64,000 bases of DNA, taken from Psettodes erumei. Lineage: Eukaryota > Chordata > Actinopteri > Pleuronectiformes > Psettodidae. Under the pieces are notes generated by a model. That model was not told where the DNA came from and ran no database searches. It saw only the letters and a list, made by a program, of their open reading frames with translations. A program made the translations under genes and the position numbers. This document shows positions 10,561 to 24,635 of the stretch, piece after piece; within the stretch, counting starts at the first letter, position 1, and each line of letters opens with the position of its first letter. The DNA is taken from the NCBI GenBank assembly GCA_016785225.1, contig JAFBJZ010000422.1, positions 2,348,001 to 2,412,000 of the forward strand, read 5' to 3'.

Positions 10561-13500
10561 ACAGCTGAGTGCCTGGCTATCAGGCTGTGGCTGTGACAGT
10601 TGTATATTCTTACATGCTGAAATAGCAGGAGAGGGTGAGTGAGTGAGTGTTGAATTTGTCGGTGTACCACCGTGTTTAGTCAGCGGTGAAGCCTTCAGGG
10701 GCACAAATGGCTGGCAGGAGTGTTATGATCGCAAATGTGACAAATCACCAAACCACCTCGACTGGGATCATCATGGAACTGTAGAGTAAGTGCAGGAAGG
10801 TCGAGCTCAATGTGCTCAAATTCAAAGCAACATGAACTGAAACTTCAGGACATTCAGCTCAGCTGCAGCACTAACACTTTAACTGTTAGCCAACTAGCTA
10901 GCCTGCTGCCTGTTTAACCATCCACTTACTGCTGCCAAGCCTTGATTTTACCAAATACATTGGCAAGTGCATATTTAAAGCAAGTTGCTGAACCCTGAGA
11001 TCTAATTTACCAGGAAAATGTTCAGTTTACCGTCAGAAGCAGCAAAGGAATTAGTGTTTCGTGAATTCTACAAACTTAGCAAAGTTGTATACGCGCTGAC
11101 ACAACGGCGTGTTTGAGGATGCTGTTGCCCAAGATCTGCAGGCCTCAAAACATGGCTGAGTGCATTACATCACCACAAAGATAATAGTTGTCTTTACTTA
11201 AGCCGCAGAGTATGCAGCAAGCTCGCACCACACTACAGGTCCACACTTTTATCAGATGATGTCTGTTTAAAATGTTGAGGTTTCAGTTAGCTTTTGATCC
11301 ATTATAGTACAACTGAAAGAGGCAGAATGCTTTACTCTGATTTATACTGTATCCAATAAATTACCTGAAACATACACACTGCAGGCATCAGTTTAAAAAC
11401 TCCCAAATCTTTAAATTGCTTTGTTTTATGACTGCAGCTTTAGATTAACTGGAAATTAAATTGACTAAGTTGTTGACTCAGATGCCACCCCATATGACAA
11501 CAAGAGCAATGAAAAGATTCATTTTTAACTGTAACCCCTCAGATTATCTTAATTATACACAATACCCAGGCTCAGTCCTTTGAAAGTTAATCCTCTCTTG
11601 CCTCTCCATGTAACCACATGCACCAGTTAAAGATCATTGGAAACCCCCCTGGAGTAGTATGAACATGCACAGAATACTCAGTTTGTACAAACACTGTGTA
11701 CATGTACACAAAGTAAATACACATTATAAAGAATTCTGTAGAAGAGACTCAGGTGAATTTAACTAGGTCCAGTGGAAGACCATTTATCAGGAGCATGTCA
11801 GACACAACTTCAGTGCACAACACGATGAATATAAATATTTTAAGCAAACTGAATAAATATTTTTGAAGATATTGTTCATCCAAAATCTATTCAGGTTTGT
11901 CACCTGCTGGTTTGTTGTTGTTGTTGGCAAACGCAGCAGCTTTCAGATTTGTGCTTATGCAATTTTGACTGCAATTTTGTCAAGCCTCTCTGGTAAACGA
12001 GAACGACAATCAGGTAATCTCCCCAGGTTTAACTGAAATAAAGCTGACACACACTCTCGTAAATCTGTCTGCTGCTTTGCCACCGCTGTGAAATACCTTC
12101 CTTTTAAAAGGCCTTCTCTTTCTGACTAACAACGCGGAAGTTTCCCTCATGATGGGACTCAGGGAAACCTTCATTATGCATAATCGTTTAGTTTAGATTT
12201 GACCATAGATAAACCCACACCCATGCTGTCAGGTCACATGACTTTATTGAGACCTCCTCCACCTGACAGAAGGGTCATATGGCGAGCGAATGGACCCTGT
12301 AAAGGAGAGCAAAGATTTACTGCGCTTACCTTGCACCCATACCTTAATGTCATAAAATTTTATGATGTGTTTTCCACTGAGTACTTTTTAAGCACATCTT
12401 TACCAGACAGCACAGACATAATTCACTCGTGGCCGTAATTTAGGAGAGGCAGCTTTTCTAAGACTGATATGAACCTGCTTTGAGTTAGAGCTAACTCGGA
12501 GTACAGACACATGCTGTGTACAAGAGCTGCTCTTCACTCTTTTGTTTTGGTGTGTTTAGACACAGACACATGGACGGCTTCTTGGCCTTTTATTAATAAA
12601 TATCAGATGCAGATCAATGTGCTGAGGTTTCCTTGACAGCTACATCAAAGCCACAGCAGTTAATGTCTGTGAAACGTTTAGCCAAAGCTATAAATACAGT
12701 TATATAATACGTGGAAGTAAAAGTATTAAATGTTTTTTATTCTTTGTAAGTTAACTTCCTTAAGAGAAGGAGGCACGCTGTATATTTCCATACGGTTAAA
12801 GAAAAGAGGTCATGACTTTTCCTTAAGGAGCTTTTATGGAGAGTTTGATAGCTACAGTATGCAGTATATTAGGATTTAAATTAGGATTTATTTCTGCCAA
12901 AAATCGATTTCTGAAGGAAACACTTTCACCTTTTTATGTGCATGCTTTAATTTGAAGAGATTTATACTGGCACAAAACTTTTAATATAACCACATAAACA
13001 TAATGCAGTAAAGTGCACACACCCTGACAACAAACACCTCTATTCAGTTTTCACAAATGTTACACCGTAATGAATTTTGCCAGCGATGGGTGTTTCAGTG
13101 AAGCTTATGTGTTTTGGTTCCCAGTTTAAACTCATTCTCATTTGGATGTGCAGAACTGCGAGGGTTCAAACTTGTCCTCTGAGTGATACGGTTGGAGGAC
13201 ACTAAATCCTCGCTCTGTTAATTAAGGCTCAAAGAAATATTGTGGATGAGAGAAAATAACTTGGCAGAAAGAAAAAAAAACAGCAGTGAGAGATGCTCTT
13301 GGGAAATTATTGTTTTTAAGTTAATAAGTTGTTGTAGTCTTAGCAGAGTGAAAGGGGATTTTAGGGTTTCAAATCAAAACAAACAAAATGTCCAAATGAA
13401 CTAAAGAGCAGAGAAAGGATCTTTGAAAACAAATCAATATCACACATGGTAAGGACAAAAAAAAAGGTTCAGACATAGTCAGCTGAATCTGCTTCACCAG

Positions 13501-14197
13501 TGTGTATGCACATGCAGTGACTTGCATAAACACACACACACACAATTGCAAAAAGGCTTGTCAAAGATAAAACATTATGAAGGAGCTCACAGTCTCTTCG
13601 TGCTAATCAAGATAAATAGCTTTGACTGTAGCAAATTGAACAGGCTCCATTTAATGCCATTCTAATTTTCATTTCTTATCTGAGCATAGGCACGCTATTA
13701 AAACAAATTGTGAACATGAAGGTTTGGATAATATTTAAAAGCTTGAAGCAGCCGTGTGATTAATGTGGTTACAGTCAGCAGATAAGAGAAAGACTAATGG
13801 CACAGAGAGACTGCCAATTCTATAGCGCCTGACATGATCTTCTAACCTGCTCCCTGAACACAGTTCATTTCTGAGATCATTTCTTTTCTTTTTTTCAACA
13901 TGACAAATCACGCTTTAGATTTGAAAGTATTGACATGAAAAAATGAGAGATGATCACCGTAAAACACAAAAATTAAGAAAAGATAAATAAACAAAATGAA
14001 GCAAAACTGAATTTTCAGATTAATAGTGCCAAATGAGAAACCTCCTTTAGTTTTGCCACAGCCAGATTTGATTTTTGATCATGTAAAATATCTTCTCAGC
14101 GCTATGAGCATTTAGCATGGTGCAGAAAACGACTGCTGTTTTTTAAAGCAACAATTGTGGTGCAATGGCATAAGCCAAACAGCTGTTTAGTATATAT

Positions 14198-14241
<44 letters not shown>

Positions 14242-15080
14242 GTGCATGTTGTATTTTCTGTGTAATATGGTAGAATCATGTCAAACTACAGTACAGTACA
14301 AAGACATCTATAAGTAACCATATCTCCATAATATTTGGAATCACTGAAATCAGCAGTAATAGGTTGGACATATTATTGCTTTTTTATATACAAAAAAAGT
14401 ATGGACAGAAAGTGATTTCATTAATGATACTCTGAAATTTCAGCAACAAAATCTTAATAATGCTCTAATATACAAAATACACTTAATTCTTTAATTATAC
14501 CGACCTGTGATAATGTCATTTATCTACAATAAAAGCCAAAGATAGCCAATCTATTCTACATGTGGAAACTGTACAAAAGCTCTTATGCTAATTGTTAATA
14601 TGTTAGAAAAAAAAATCTGAAATATCAAATTAAAATTACAAAATGCACGTGGGTCCCTGCATATTAATTTCACATTTGAAGATTAAAATGTCTCCTCACA
14701 CTGTCCCATTATGGTCCCAGTGGGTTGACGCTTCCCTGCTTTGCCATGTTCTTTGTCTCTGAAAGTCAGTGCAGTGATTCTGTGCAACACTGCTCCCCCA
14801 AGTGGAGCCACACCTCCACTGCATTTACAAGAAGAAAAAAACCATACAACACAAGATGAACTGTCAACTCAGATTTTGTGCAACCAGAATTTGACATTCC
14901 TGTCACTGGATTTGTACAACACAACACGCCGCGATGCTTTGAACAAGTCTGCAGAACTGCAGGTTTCAGCTCAGGCAACATAGAGGACCAGATCAGGTAA
15001 ATCTCTCCCTTTATTCCTCCAAACATCAACTGTGTTTCAAAGAGCAACGCTGCAACTGATCATTAAGAAACAACTTCCAG
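10561..15080. other. Intergenic, no gene seen
   Basis: About 4.5 kb of AT-rich unique DNA. Apart from an AT microsatellite at 14201-14236 and a short CA run near 13529-13543, I see no repeat family, RNA gene or exon. Confidence 0.6.
14201..14236. repeat. (AT)18 microsatellite
   Basis: Uninterrupted AT over 36 bases, preceded by an imperfect TATATATAAA. Self-complementary, so it can form a cruciform or hairpin. Confidence 0.95.
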
Positions 15081-16560
15081 CTCTGGCTCCCACTGAATCA
15101 GCCCAATTAGTGGTTAGACTGCTGATCCCTCTGCCACTGGCCTGTGTTGCTACTAGACCCGTTTTCTTAATGATCCACAGAGATGAGGCCTTGTCTGCGC
15201 GCTAGCTGGCGAGGACGCAAAAACGCAGAGGTGATAAAATCCTTTTTGCTCCCAGTCTCTCCACAAAGGGAAAATTTTCCTTACACACCAACCATGCCAC
15301 CTTCAAATTAGTGCTAAATTTGTCCAATAGCTAGTTATGTTGTTACATAAAAACAGTGGCTGCATCCAAAGGTTTCTAATGCCTCCTTTGCAGGTATCTT
15401 TTATTTCCGAGATAACTGAATGTGTTTTGCATATATTTCCAGTGGTGTGTGCTTTTCAACGTTGAAAACTTTGCTTGCATTTGAGCTTATTCTCCTTTTA
15501 AGAGCTCCAGTTAAGCCAAATGCCCTAAAACGAATGTAAAGTGGTGGCTGTGGGTGTTCCAAGGGCCCCCGCAGTACGCCAACTTGTCAGGGCAGGACTG
15601 AGCTCTGGGGTGGGTAAATCTGCCTCCAGTGCCCCAGGGATGAGGGATTACCCTGGGCTATTTGGCTGCTTCCAAACAGGTGAGGAGCCAGGTTAGACAT
15701 GATAGACTTTGTTGGGGTGTCCAGGGCTTAGGGGGATATTACTTTGAAAGCAACTTGGTGGGTGTTCCCGCTGCTCTCTCCCTGTCTTCCCCTGATTGTT
15801 TGTTTGTCAGTCATTAGAGACGGAGCATTTTGCGCTGGTAGTGGCTCATAATCCGAGCGGCAGTGATTACAGAGGTGGTCAATAGAAGCTAATTGTGTGC
15901 ACTGTGGAGTTAATAACACAAATGCTATCAGTCGGCTTTAAATGATGAAGTCGCCTCGCGTTGTGCTGCAGGGCTTTATTGGCTTATTTCTCATGAATAG
16001 AGTGAAACACTCGTCTAATGAAATAACTTTTTGGGGGGTTGAATACATTCACTTTCAACCAGCGTGTGCGATCAAAGTGTACTGGCGTTTGCTGCTGGGC
16101 CCACTTCTCAAACATAAACCCTATCTAGGCCGGGGACTTTGTGTGCCTTAATAAAGTCCTAATCACTGGGAAGCATTGTTTATTTTCTGTTACACTGGCC
16201 CTGGGGCCACACAAATTTAAACCCTCTGGCACCGTGGCTTTCCCTCAAAGCCTCACATATCCGCTAAATACCAACGGAGATCTGAGACTTTTTCCTTGAT
16301 CGTCCCTTTCATTAGTGTTTATGGCGACCCGACTCGGCCTCTTTGGCACCAGTTTCTTTCATTAATGCTGAATCAGCTATGTTTTCCCGATCAAACATTA
16401 TAGGAATGATTTGTGACTGTCAAGACACTGTGGCTGTGACAATTTCACTTCTTATTATTTGTTGCCTCATTTGTAATGTTTGTCATTGAGAATTTGCATC
16501 TCATTTTTCTGTTACGTTCACTAGTCTGATCAGGAGCTGGAATTTAATATCGAAAGACAC
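15081..16560. promoter_or_regulatory. Candidate non-coding regulatory block
   Basis: Unique, moderately GC-rich sequence with several homeodomain-type cores (CTAATG, ATTAATG, CCTAATCAC) at about 16014, 16364 and 16158. No coding potential was recognised; the minus-strand open frame at 15728-15919 is unremarkable. The lack of simple repeats over about 1.4 kb contrasts with the flanks. It is suggested as a conserved-element cluster without comparative evidence. Confidence 0.25.
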
Positions 16561-17259
16561 AGGTTTAATATCTGGAAAAATGTCACTTTAAAGCCGGAGT
16601 TTTGTCTGAATACAGAACACATAAGCACTTTAATAATAGACAAAGTATAGCTTTGATTAGCATGACAAATGCAAGTAAACATGGAAATCTAGTCTGTTTT
16701 TGTTGTACTAACTCCTGAAAAAGTTCTGCGTATTTGCAATAGGAGGCAAATCTTTTAAAAAAGCTTTGATCGTATTAGCCTATTTATAATGTGGATGTCA
16801 CACCCCCACCTAGTGGAGTTTGTTGATTCTACAGCCACAGCAGACGCTTTTCAGCTCCAAACAAAGGGCAGTGAACAGGGTGACTGAAAGACACCAACAC
16901 CGAACCATTTCAAAAATAATATCAGGCCGCACATGTCACTCTATGCGGTTTCTGGTGCTGGACGTCTCAATAAGGAGTGAAACATCCCGTCCCAATTATC
17001 ACTCACTGTCAGTGATATTCATATCAAGGACAGATTTCCCCCGTTTGCTCAGGGAACATCCCATTCAAGCAAATGTGTTTGCTCATACCCTCAAGACATG
17101 TGGGCTGAGGAATGAAATATCAAACAGGACAACTGTTTAATGGGATGCACGCGCACACACACACACACACAATGACGCATGCATTCAAACACAGACACTT
17201 GCTGCATTTCACAAGCAAGTGAATCACACGCACACTCGTGCTGATCTCAGTTTCCTAAA
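16561..17259. other. Intergenic, no gene seen
   Basis: Contains a CA microsatellite at 17153-17171 and otherwise unique AT-rich DNA. The plus-strand open frame 16820-17140 has no recognisable similarity and no splice context. Confidence 0.55.
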
Positions 17260-17660
17260 TGGTAATTAGACATCTATCGTGTCTGCTGAATGATCAATGA
17301 CAGCACTGTGGGTTTTACATTAATAATTTGTAAAGGAGAGAGCGCGACAAAGGGAGTGTGAGGGAAGCAGGAGATGTGTCCCGTTGTGTTTTGGGACAGG
17401 GGAAGGCTAGATTACCCATGTGCCAGGGGAATCTAATGCAATTATGTGTGTTTGCTTACACCATGTGTCCCCTTCCGTCTGCGCAGGGGCATCGGGACTG
17501 CGCCCGCCGCCATCCTCCTATTCAGGTCTCTTGTTTGTTTTCAGTATTTACACCACCACAATCTCCCCACCCCCCATCCTCATCCTCATCACTGCCACCC
17601 CTCCTCATTTGCCCCAGCCTTCAATAGCACTAATTAAAGCAAACCAATAAGGTTGGGGGA
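17260..17660. promoter_or_regulatory. Candidate non-coding regulatory block
   Basis: Unique sequence with homeodomain-like TAATTA cores (GGTAATTAGAC near 17261, CTAATTAAAG near 17631) around a pyrimidine-rich C/T tract (17530-17610). Three overlapping plus-strand frames remain open because of the biased composition; none is protein-like. Regulatory role is inferred only. Confidence 0.2.
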
Positions 17661-17738
17661 GGGCAGAAATAAGACGTGTTTGAAGACCAGATTGAACTCT
17701 ACCAGCAACTCAGGAGTCAAAAGAGACACTGGGGTTGT

Positions 17739-17739
<1 letters not shown>

Positions 17740-17794
<55 letters not shown>

Positions 17795-17799
17795 GGGGG
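17740..17799. repeat. (TG)n microsatellite ending in poly(G)
   Basis: TG repeats from 17740 to 17792, running straight into eight Gs (17792-17799). The open frame crossing it yields only Val/Cys repeats. Confidence 0.95.
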
Positions 17800-18050
17800 T
17801 TGCTGGCAAAATATACATTATTTATAATGCAAGAAAGAAGGCCTCATAGGGAGAGAGGAGGTTTGTTTAAGAGATTAGCGATGGCCTGCTTATTAGCTTT
17901 AGCTCACATTCCCAGTCATTTGCCTATTCTTCAAGACTCCCATGCCATCCACAAAGAAGTAGCTGGATTATTGATTTGAATCCATTTAGGCTTTTTTGCT
18001 TTTAGTTTTAATCTGATTATGTCTCCACATGATTGCATCCCCCATTAGTA

Positions 18051-18117
18051 GATAGATAGATAGATAGATAGATAGATTGGTGGATAAGTATGTATAGGTA
18101 GATAGATGGATGGATGG
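18051..18117. repeat. (GATA)n tetranucleotide microsatellite
   Basis: GATA units are perfect from 18051 to 18076 and then decay into GGTA, GATG and GGAT variants to about 18117. Confidence 0.9.
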
Positions 18118-20349
18118 TTAGCAGCACTCTAAACATCAATATGTAATTATTTTTGGATTTAAATGTTGCCCTTTGCACTATATCTAGCAGGGCAGCACTG
18201 GTTTGACTTTCTTATTTTGAGTATACCCTGGGACACGGGTGACATTTAATTTTTGTGTATTTAGTGCCAAGGATGATATTTAGATAATCTGCCCATGCTC
18301 CTGTTTGCTCTCAGGGATTTGGGAAGTATGGGCAAACACCAAGCACACAGAGACTCCGGCTAAGATGAGGGGCGACAGAGTGACTTTTGGCAAAGCGATG
18401 GAGCTGAAGGTGGTGGCGGCGAGCTGTTGGCTCTCTCAGTGTGAGGCTGTGAGAATATTGTCCATGTCCAAACCTTCCTCACTAGGATTACACATTTGAT
18501 GTTTAATCCACTGCTAAAGTTTAAATCTGTGTGTTTTGCCGGCAGCAATGTTGACCTTCTTAAAAACAACTTCCGAAAGGCATCCAGCATTTCTGCTGCT
18601 GTGTTAATATATGTCAAGATCATATTATTTTGTGTAGCATTGGTTCAAATTAAATCACTTTGCTTGATATAATGGTGACCTTTTGGTCAGCAGAAAAAAT
18701 CCTGCAGCAACTATTGTATTGTGTCCTTGAGCAAAAACTCAATAATGCCCCTAAACAGTATTGTACACAGAAGCTGGCTCAAAACAGTGCAAATACCTTT
18801 ATAATATCATTTATAATATATAATGCATGCGTTATTTTTACATTAACACAGATAATGTATAGAATACAGTATATAGTGAATATTATCTATACACTACTGT
18901 ATATTTCATGTCTTGTATCATACCTACAGTATATAGCCCCACCAGTTCATACACCAACAGATATCCTAACTTCATTTTAACTCTTGAGAAATCAAAATTC
19001 TCCCTCTATAATTTCAGCAGAGTTGCACCACTTGTGCAGTTACTTGTACACATATGTTCCATATTTACACAGCTATTTTCATGATAGTTATGGCCTTGTA
19101 ATCTATATAATATGTCAGTAGCTTTTGAAGCTTTTTGTATTCATTTAAAATATTTCTTAACCCAGGTCCTTCCCCTTCTGTTTATTTTTGTACTGAATGA
19201 ATAGCTCATAGGGATTAATTAAGTCTAATTAAATATCTTAATTATAGGTCATTTGTTTTCTACTGACACCTAAAAATATTGTCTGTCAACGTTCAATCAC
19301 ATTTCTACACTGCCATACCAGTTCTTTACAACTTTTGTTGTTTTTAAATAACAAAATTACCATGAAAGTCTAAATAGGTGTTTGCTGCTGATCATATGAA
19401 CCCCTTGACTATTTGACTCACTCTTTATTATTCAGTATATTTCACCCTAGCTGGAGCCAGCTATACATATACTTAAAATATACATAAACGTAAATTCGCC
19501 ATTACTCACTTCTATCCTGCCTGCCAAAGTATAATTGAAAACTGTAGGACGCTTGGGAATGAGTAATGGGCCCAGGCACCTATAATGGATCATTTCAGGT
19601 TTCTTTTCTTTTCACCACAATTACCAGCCAAAGAAAAGGGTTTCCACTCTGTTGAGTCAGAAGTGTATTTTTTGGGCTGGGCCCAATCCTTCTGTGGCCT
19701 GGCAGCTAGCCAGGTGCAACGGTGATGCGGGGGCCTCATCTTTGGACAACAGTGAGTCGTCGGCGAAGGAGGAAAAACAGAATGATGGACTTTACTGTGG
19801 CAGTATAACAAGGTAGCTATGACTCACACGTACTCATGTTGATTCTTCTCGTCCAACGGCAACCTTGAGACCCATTTGAAGCAATGTTGGAAGATATATC
19901 AAATGAGACAGGAATGTAACAAATATACTGTAACAACTCGAGCAGTCATCAGAGCCAGAGTCTTTTCCAGGGCCAAACATAACAAGTGCAAAAACATTTT
20001 CTCAGCGTTGCACAAAGAAGTTTACCAATACTTACTATGACCTAAGAGATATAAGAAATCGCTCTCACAAAAATATTTAAAATGAGAAGAGCTAAGGAAC
20101 AGATCATGTAACTGAATGTTGCAATAGACCTGTTGGTTATTTTGGCATCATATATGTGGTGACACTTTGTTATTCTATCCTATTTGTATTTATTATCCAC
20201 AATGTAATCATGATTATCCTTATTAGTGGTAATTGTAATAGCACTGGTGGTAATTACATTTCTGCCTGCCACTGACAAAGAGAAAGTTATTTGTGTTTTC
20301 ATTGACTCACACTTTCATTATTGTAAATATCCATATTCAACATTTAGTA

Positions 20350-20373
20350 AAAACAAACAAACAAACAAACAAA
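20350..20373. repeat. (CAAA)n microsatellite
   Basis: About six tandem CAAA/AAAC units. Confidence 0.9.
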
Positions 20374-22964
20374 GGAAAAACCCTCAAGATTGTCTGTAAT
20401 TGGTTCAAATACAGCTGCAATGATTTTAAGTGAATCTAATACCTTTTCATCCTTTTGTGACTTTCAACTGTTTCAAGAACAATTCAAAATGTATTTATCA
20501 TTTATAAGGCATGAAGTCATAAAGTATGTCTGACCAAGCTCATTTGCACTGGGGCATTTCAGGTCAGCAATATTTCACTGTATCATTTTACTGTAGTCTT
20601 TCACGTTTTTGGATAAGCACTTCGTAACTATGATGATTTAGTATAGAAGTCAGTCTTATATAGATGTAACTACTCAGTTGAATTTTATAGCGACCACAAA
20701 TTAAAATAAAAGTAATAGAAGACATTCGTTATGAATAGCACACATTCTTATTGTTTGCTGTGCTGTCTATTGTCGATTGTTCCATATAGGAACACAACCA
20801 GCAATTTCATACCAATTATATTCTTACGATCACACACACACATACACAAAACTTCACAAACATTCCCAGGAATTACCCGGGCCCCATGTGGCTGTGGAGA
20901 ACAGAGGAGCTGCAACCTGAGCAGGTTTGGGAGGCAGCTAAATCTCTCAGTACTTTCCTCACGCTTGTGAACTTCTTCCCAGGGATTAGGGGGTAAACAC
21001 ACGGGGTCTGAGAGAAATATCTCCCCCTACCTCCAGCCCATAACCACATGAAATGACTCTGTTGACTAAATGCTGGCACAGTGAAGAAAAGCAGTGTGGC
21101 AGACGGGGGTTTGGGTTGGTTTCGAGCCTGTCATGGATGAGTTCTGTCAAGCCCGCGAGGTCACATGATCTGAAATACAGTTCTTGTACCTTTTTCTAAT
21201 CAATCTTTAGGTTTTATGACAATAATGGTTAAAGACAGGGTTGTGAAATCATGTACACATACAGACCATTTGAACCTGCGATCCTGCCATTTGATCATCA
21301 ATGTATGAAATTTATCTGTGATCAAAATATGACATTGTGCCTTGTCTTTGCTATGGGCGCCAGGTCGTTTCTGACTGATTCAAATGAACTAAAGTAAACT
21401 ACATCAACTCTCTCAGTGGGTGACTCCTTCCCACACATCGTATTGTGTGTGACCAATAAGGTAGAGACCAAACAAAGGAGTGCCATGATAGCACCTTAGA
21501 GCTAATCTCTCAATTACTACTTTACTGCTGCTGTCAGACAAAACACAACAAAAGCTTAGAGCTGTCACGCATATATCTCTTTGTGTGTGTGTGTTGTGCG
21601 TCTCTTTGGTAATAGCCATGTATGGTCTGTCTAATCCCTCTCTTTGTTGTCTATTTCTGTTGCAACTTAAATATAAAACACTGACACAATGTGATTGACA
21701 GGTTACAAAATACAAAACATATGGTCTTGCGTGGCTCAATGAGAAAAGTGGGATATAGTCATTACCATGGTTTTATTTCATTCTTTTAATGTGAGGTAAA
21801 CTTTGGTTTGGTACAGAAATATTTAAATAAGATTTTGTGGACTCATCAGGACATTATGTTAGAACTAGACCACCGTCATCATCTGAAAAACGTAAATTCT
21901 CACAATTTTAAGGTTCAATTCTGCAAGCACTTTGGTAAAGAAACATTTTTAATACCTTTTATAATTCTATAAATATTATTATCAAGCCTAAAACATAGCA
22001 GTTTTTGTCATAATTTGTAAAATAATTTAGTATAATAATTTTCTAAAACCATGACATGTTGAAAAGAAAAGAGGTTGCCCATTTGACAGTAACACACTAA
22101 TGTAGCTGAAACCCAGACACCCCCTCCGAGACACCGAGCGCTGCACTGTGCTGTCCTCTGCTGAAGCTGAGTATATTCCACTGACACAGATTCTAAAGCT
22201 AACCGTGTCAAAGAAAGACCAGGGATGTCACAGGCAATGCCTGACATTAGCCGTATAATGGCCAGGATTTGCGGATAAAACAGGGGCCTCACATTGGCAG
22301 TCTTTAGTGACTTAAGTGGGCCATTCTTCCATAGCCATTGGGGCTATACAGTATATCCATCCCTCCAGTTCTCTCTGCCTATCTGACTATGTCTCGTTCA
22401 GAGGTGCTTTTCCTCTGGCTTACCTCTCAGAGATGTTGATACAGTCGTTACAGTGATACAGTCTTCGATTGATTAATGTGATTTCATGCTTACAACACCT
22501 ATGGTTTAACATAGCAAGCGGTGGTTGAACAGGATTCAGCCAGGTTTATTATCTAGAGTGTAAGCAGCTACAGGCTCAACATACAGTAGGTGCAGCATGC
22601 AGAAAACTGTTACCAAAATGGTGTGTAAAACTGGAGTACATAAACAGCAACGAAATCACGTGAGAAATCCTGTCTGTGTATTACTGTTCAGCAAATAAAC
22701 CAATCTCTCTTGAGGCTTTCTATGAATTCTCACAGTTCTTTTCATTGCCAGACAACCAGAACGTGAGTCAGTATGACTAACATGACGTAAAGCTAAGCAA
22801 ATACAAAATCCTAATAAATGGAAAACTAGTACTGGAGAACATGTACTCACTCGTTCTTTATTGTGCAGAGGTATTTTTTCTATATGTACTGAAGAAGCAA
22901 ATATAAAACCATACAACTGGGGGAATTCAACAGTAAGATTTGCAGTATCTGTACTGTACCAATG

Positions 22965-23007
22965 ACACCCATTCCCATTGGCAATGTGTGTCAATGGGGA
23001 ATGGTGT
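22965..23007. repeat. Bulged inverted repeat
   Basis: Arms 22965-22980 and 22992-23007 can pair over about 15 positions with two single-base bulges, around an 11-base loop. It is too short for a typical pre-miRNA. Confidence 0.35.
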
Positions 23008-24635
23008 ACTCCTTTTCTTGTTGTTTTTGACTAAAAACACTGTCTTTATTAAAATAGGGTGTTTCCCACTCACTGTTTTCATGCTCTCATCATATTTATC
23101 ATGACATCATCTGTCTGTCACACAGAAATATAAGAGGAAATCTCTTAATCCCAATCTAAATATTGTAAAAGGCAAGGAGGCAGTTTTTGACTTTTTTTTT
23201 TCTCCAGACATGCTCTTATTTTTGTAATGGCATTTACCTCATCTGGCATTTCTGCTGTTTGTCAATTATCCTCACAAAGTCTCATGTCTGAAAGAGTTGT
23301 TGCACTGAAGCGATGACAGCAGAAGGTTAAAAAGTTTCCTATCCAGAGGACTTCTGCAGAAAAGCCGCACAGATGAATGTGAAGACAGGATGGACATTTT
23401 CAGAAACGTATACGATGGTGTGGGTGTAATTCACGCAGCATGTCCTCCCTGTATCGGTTGCACAATGCTGTGATGAATCCAGAGGGTGTAGAGTTCAAGC
23501 ACGAAGAGAAGAAGACTTATGGTCGTCACTTTGGGTAGCTTTTTTATAGATGAGGCAGACATTCAGACACATGTCCCCAAGAAAGCCTTATAAATCTGTG
23601 AGCATGTCCAACATTTATAGATGAGGGTACTCAGTCACAAAACCACCTGTCAAAGCTCGTCTCCCTTTTTCTTTTGATCCACCTCCCTTACTGCTTTTTT
23701 CTCTGCATTATTCTGCTTCCTATTTCTCCAAAACTTCCTTAACTTTGAGTTTCTTTAACACAAAGAGGAGGAGGGGGAGGAGGAAGAGTGGGGAGATGTA
23801 TAATCTGTGATTGATAGCACACAGGCACAGGAGTCCAACGTAAGAGTGAGAGCCCCAATTTATTTTCCATTTTAAAATAAAGATGGAAAAGCAGGAGAGA
23901 CTGCCAAGGGCATTTAAATGGAACTTCAATAAAACAAATTCCTTTGACAGCTATTTCAGTTCTTCACTGAGAGGAACTGAAAACAACCTTTTGTCTTCTG
24001 CTCTGACAGCCCACAACTGTTAGTTTAGCCCTTCTCGCTGGCTCCCTATTAAATCAATATATAATATTACCAAGGACGGAATTTGGCGAGCCTGACCACA
24101 TGAAGCTGATACTTCCCCGCGGCTGATGACAGATTCAGTCATTTGATTCCTTTGGTCATTTGGTCTTTCACCCCATCTTCTACATAAGCATTTAATTCCA
24201 ACTGTCGCACACATTGATATCAGAATCACCGCAGAGGCCAAGTGTGACAGATATGTGTGTTGCTATTACTGCAGATTCTTCTTGAATTCTACTCTGTACC
24301 ATGTTGTGGAAATGCACAACGTGGTGATTCTGTGGCCATCAAGTCTTTGATGAACAAGAACAAAACAACAAACTGATTCTGAGTATATATAGAATTCTTT
24401 GCAGGTAGGGAAGCAATGTTTTTATAAAGTTAGATGTCATTCATGAACACAAATACGCTGGATTTTACCTGGCATAAGACTGCCATCTAGTGGCAAATGT
24501 GGTCATTGGTGGAAAAATAATATCTTTTCAGAAAAAGAGCATAAGAATTTCACAAATTTACCTCAGACTGTATGCAAAATATAACAATGGCTTAAATGTC
24601 AATCCTTCTTATGATGTAGCCTCTTTCACTTTCAC

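Larger units (their letters stand above)
17661..24635. other. Intergenic, no gene seen
   Basis: About 7 kb with no supported gene. It holds the TG/poly(G), GATA and CAAA microsatellites and a bulged hairpin at 22965-23007. A somewhat GC-richer unique patch lies at 20870-21070. The interval just below 24636 should contain the 3' UTR of the minus-strand ADH gene, but I could not identify its poly(A) signal; an ATTAAA on the minus strand at 24189-24194 is one candidate. Confidence 0.55.

Noticed and set aside
17653..17979. 108-codon open frame on plus strand
   Set aside because: Its middle is the TG microsatellite, and neither flank resembles a protein or has splice sites.
17153..18117. CRISPR-like spaced repeats
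   Set aside because: The repeats are microsatellites without unique spacers, in a eukaryotic sequence.
20402..20414. GGTTCAAATAC resembling a tRNA B box
   Set aside because: No matching A box, cloverleaf or acceptor stem around it.
22965..23007. miRNA precursor
   Set aside because: The hairpin is only about 43 bases with bulges, shorter than a normal pre-miRNA, and no mature-miRNA seed was recognised.
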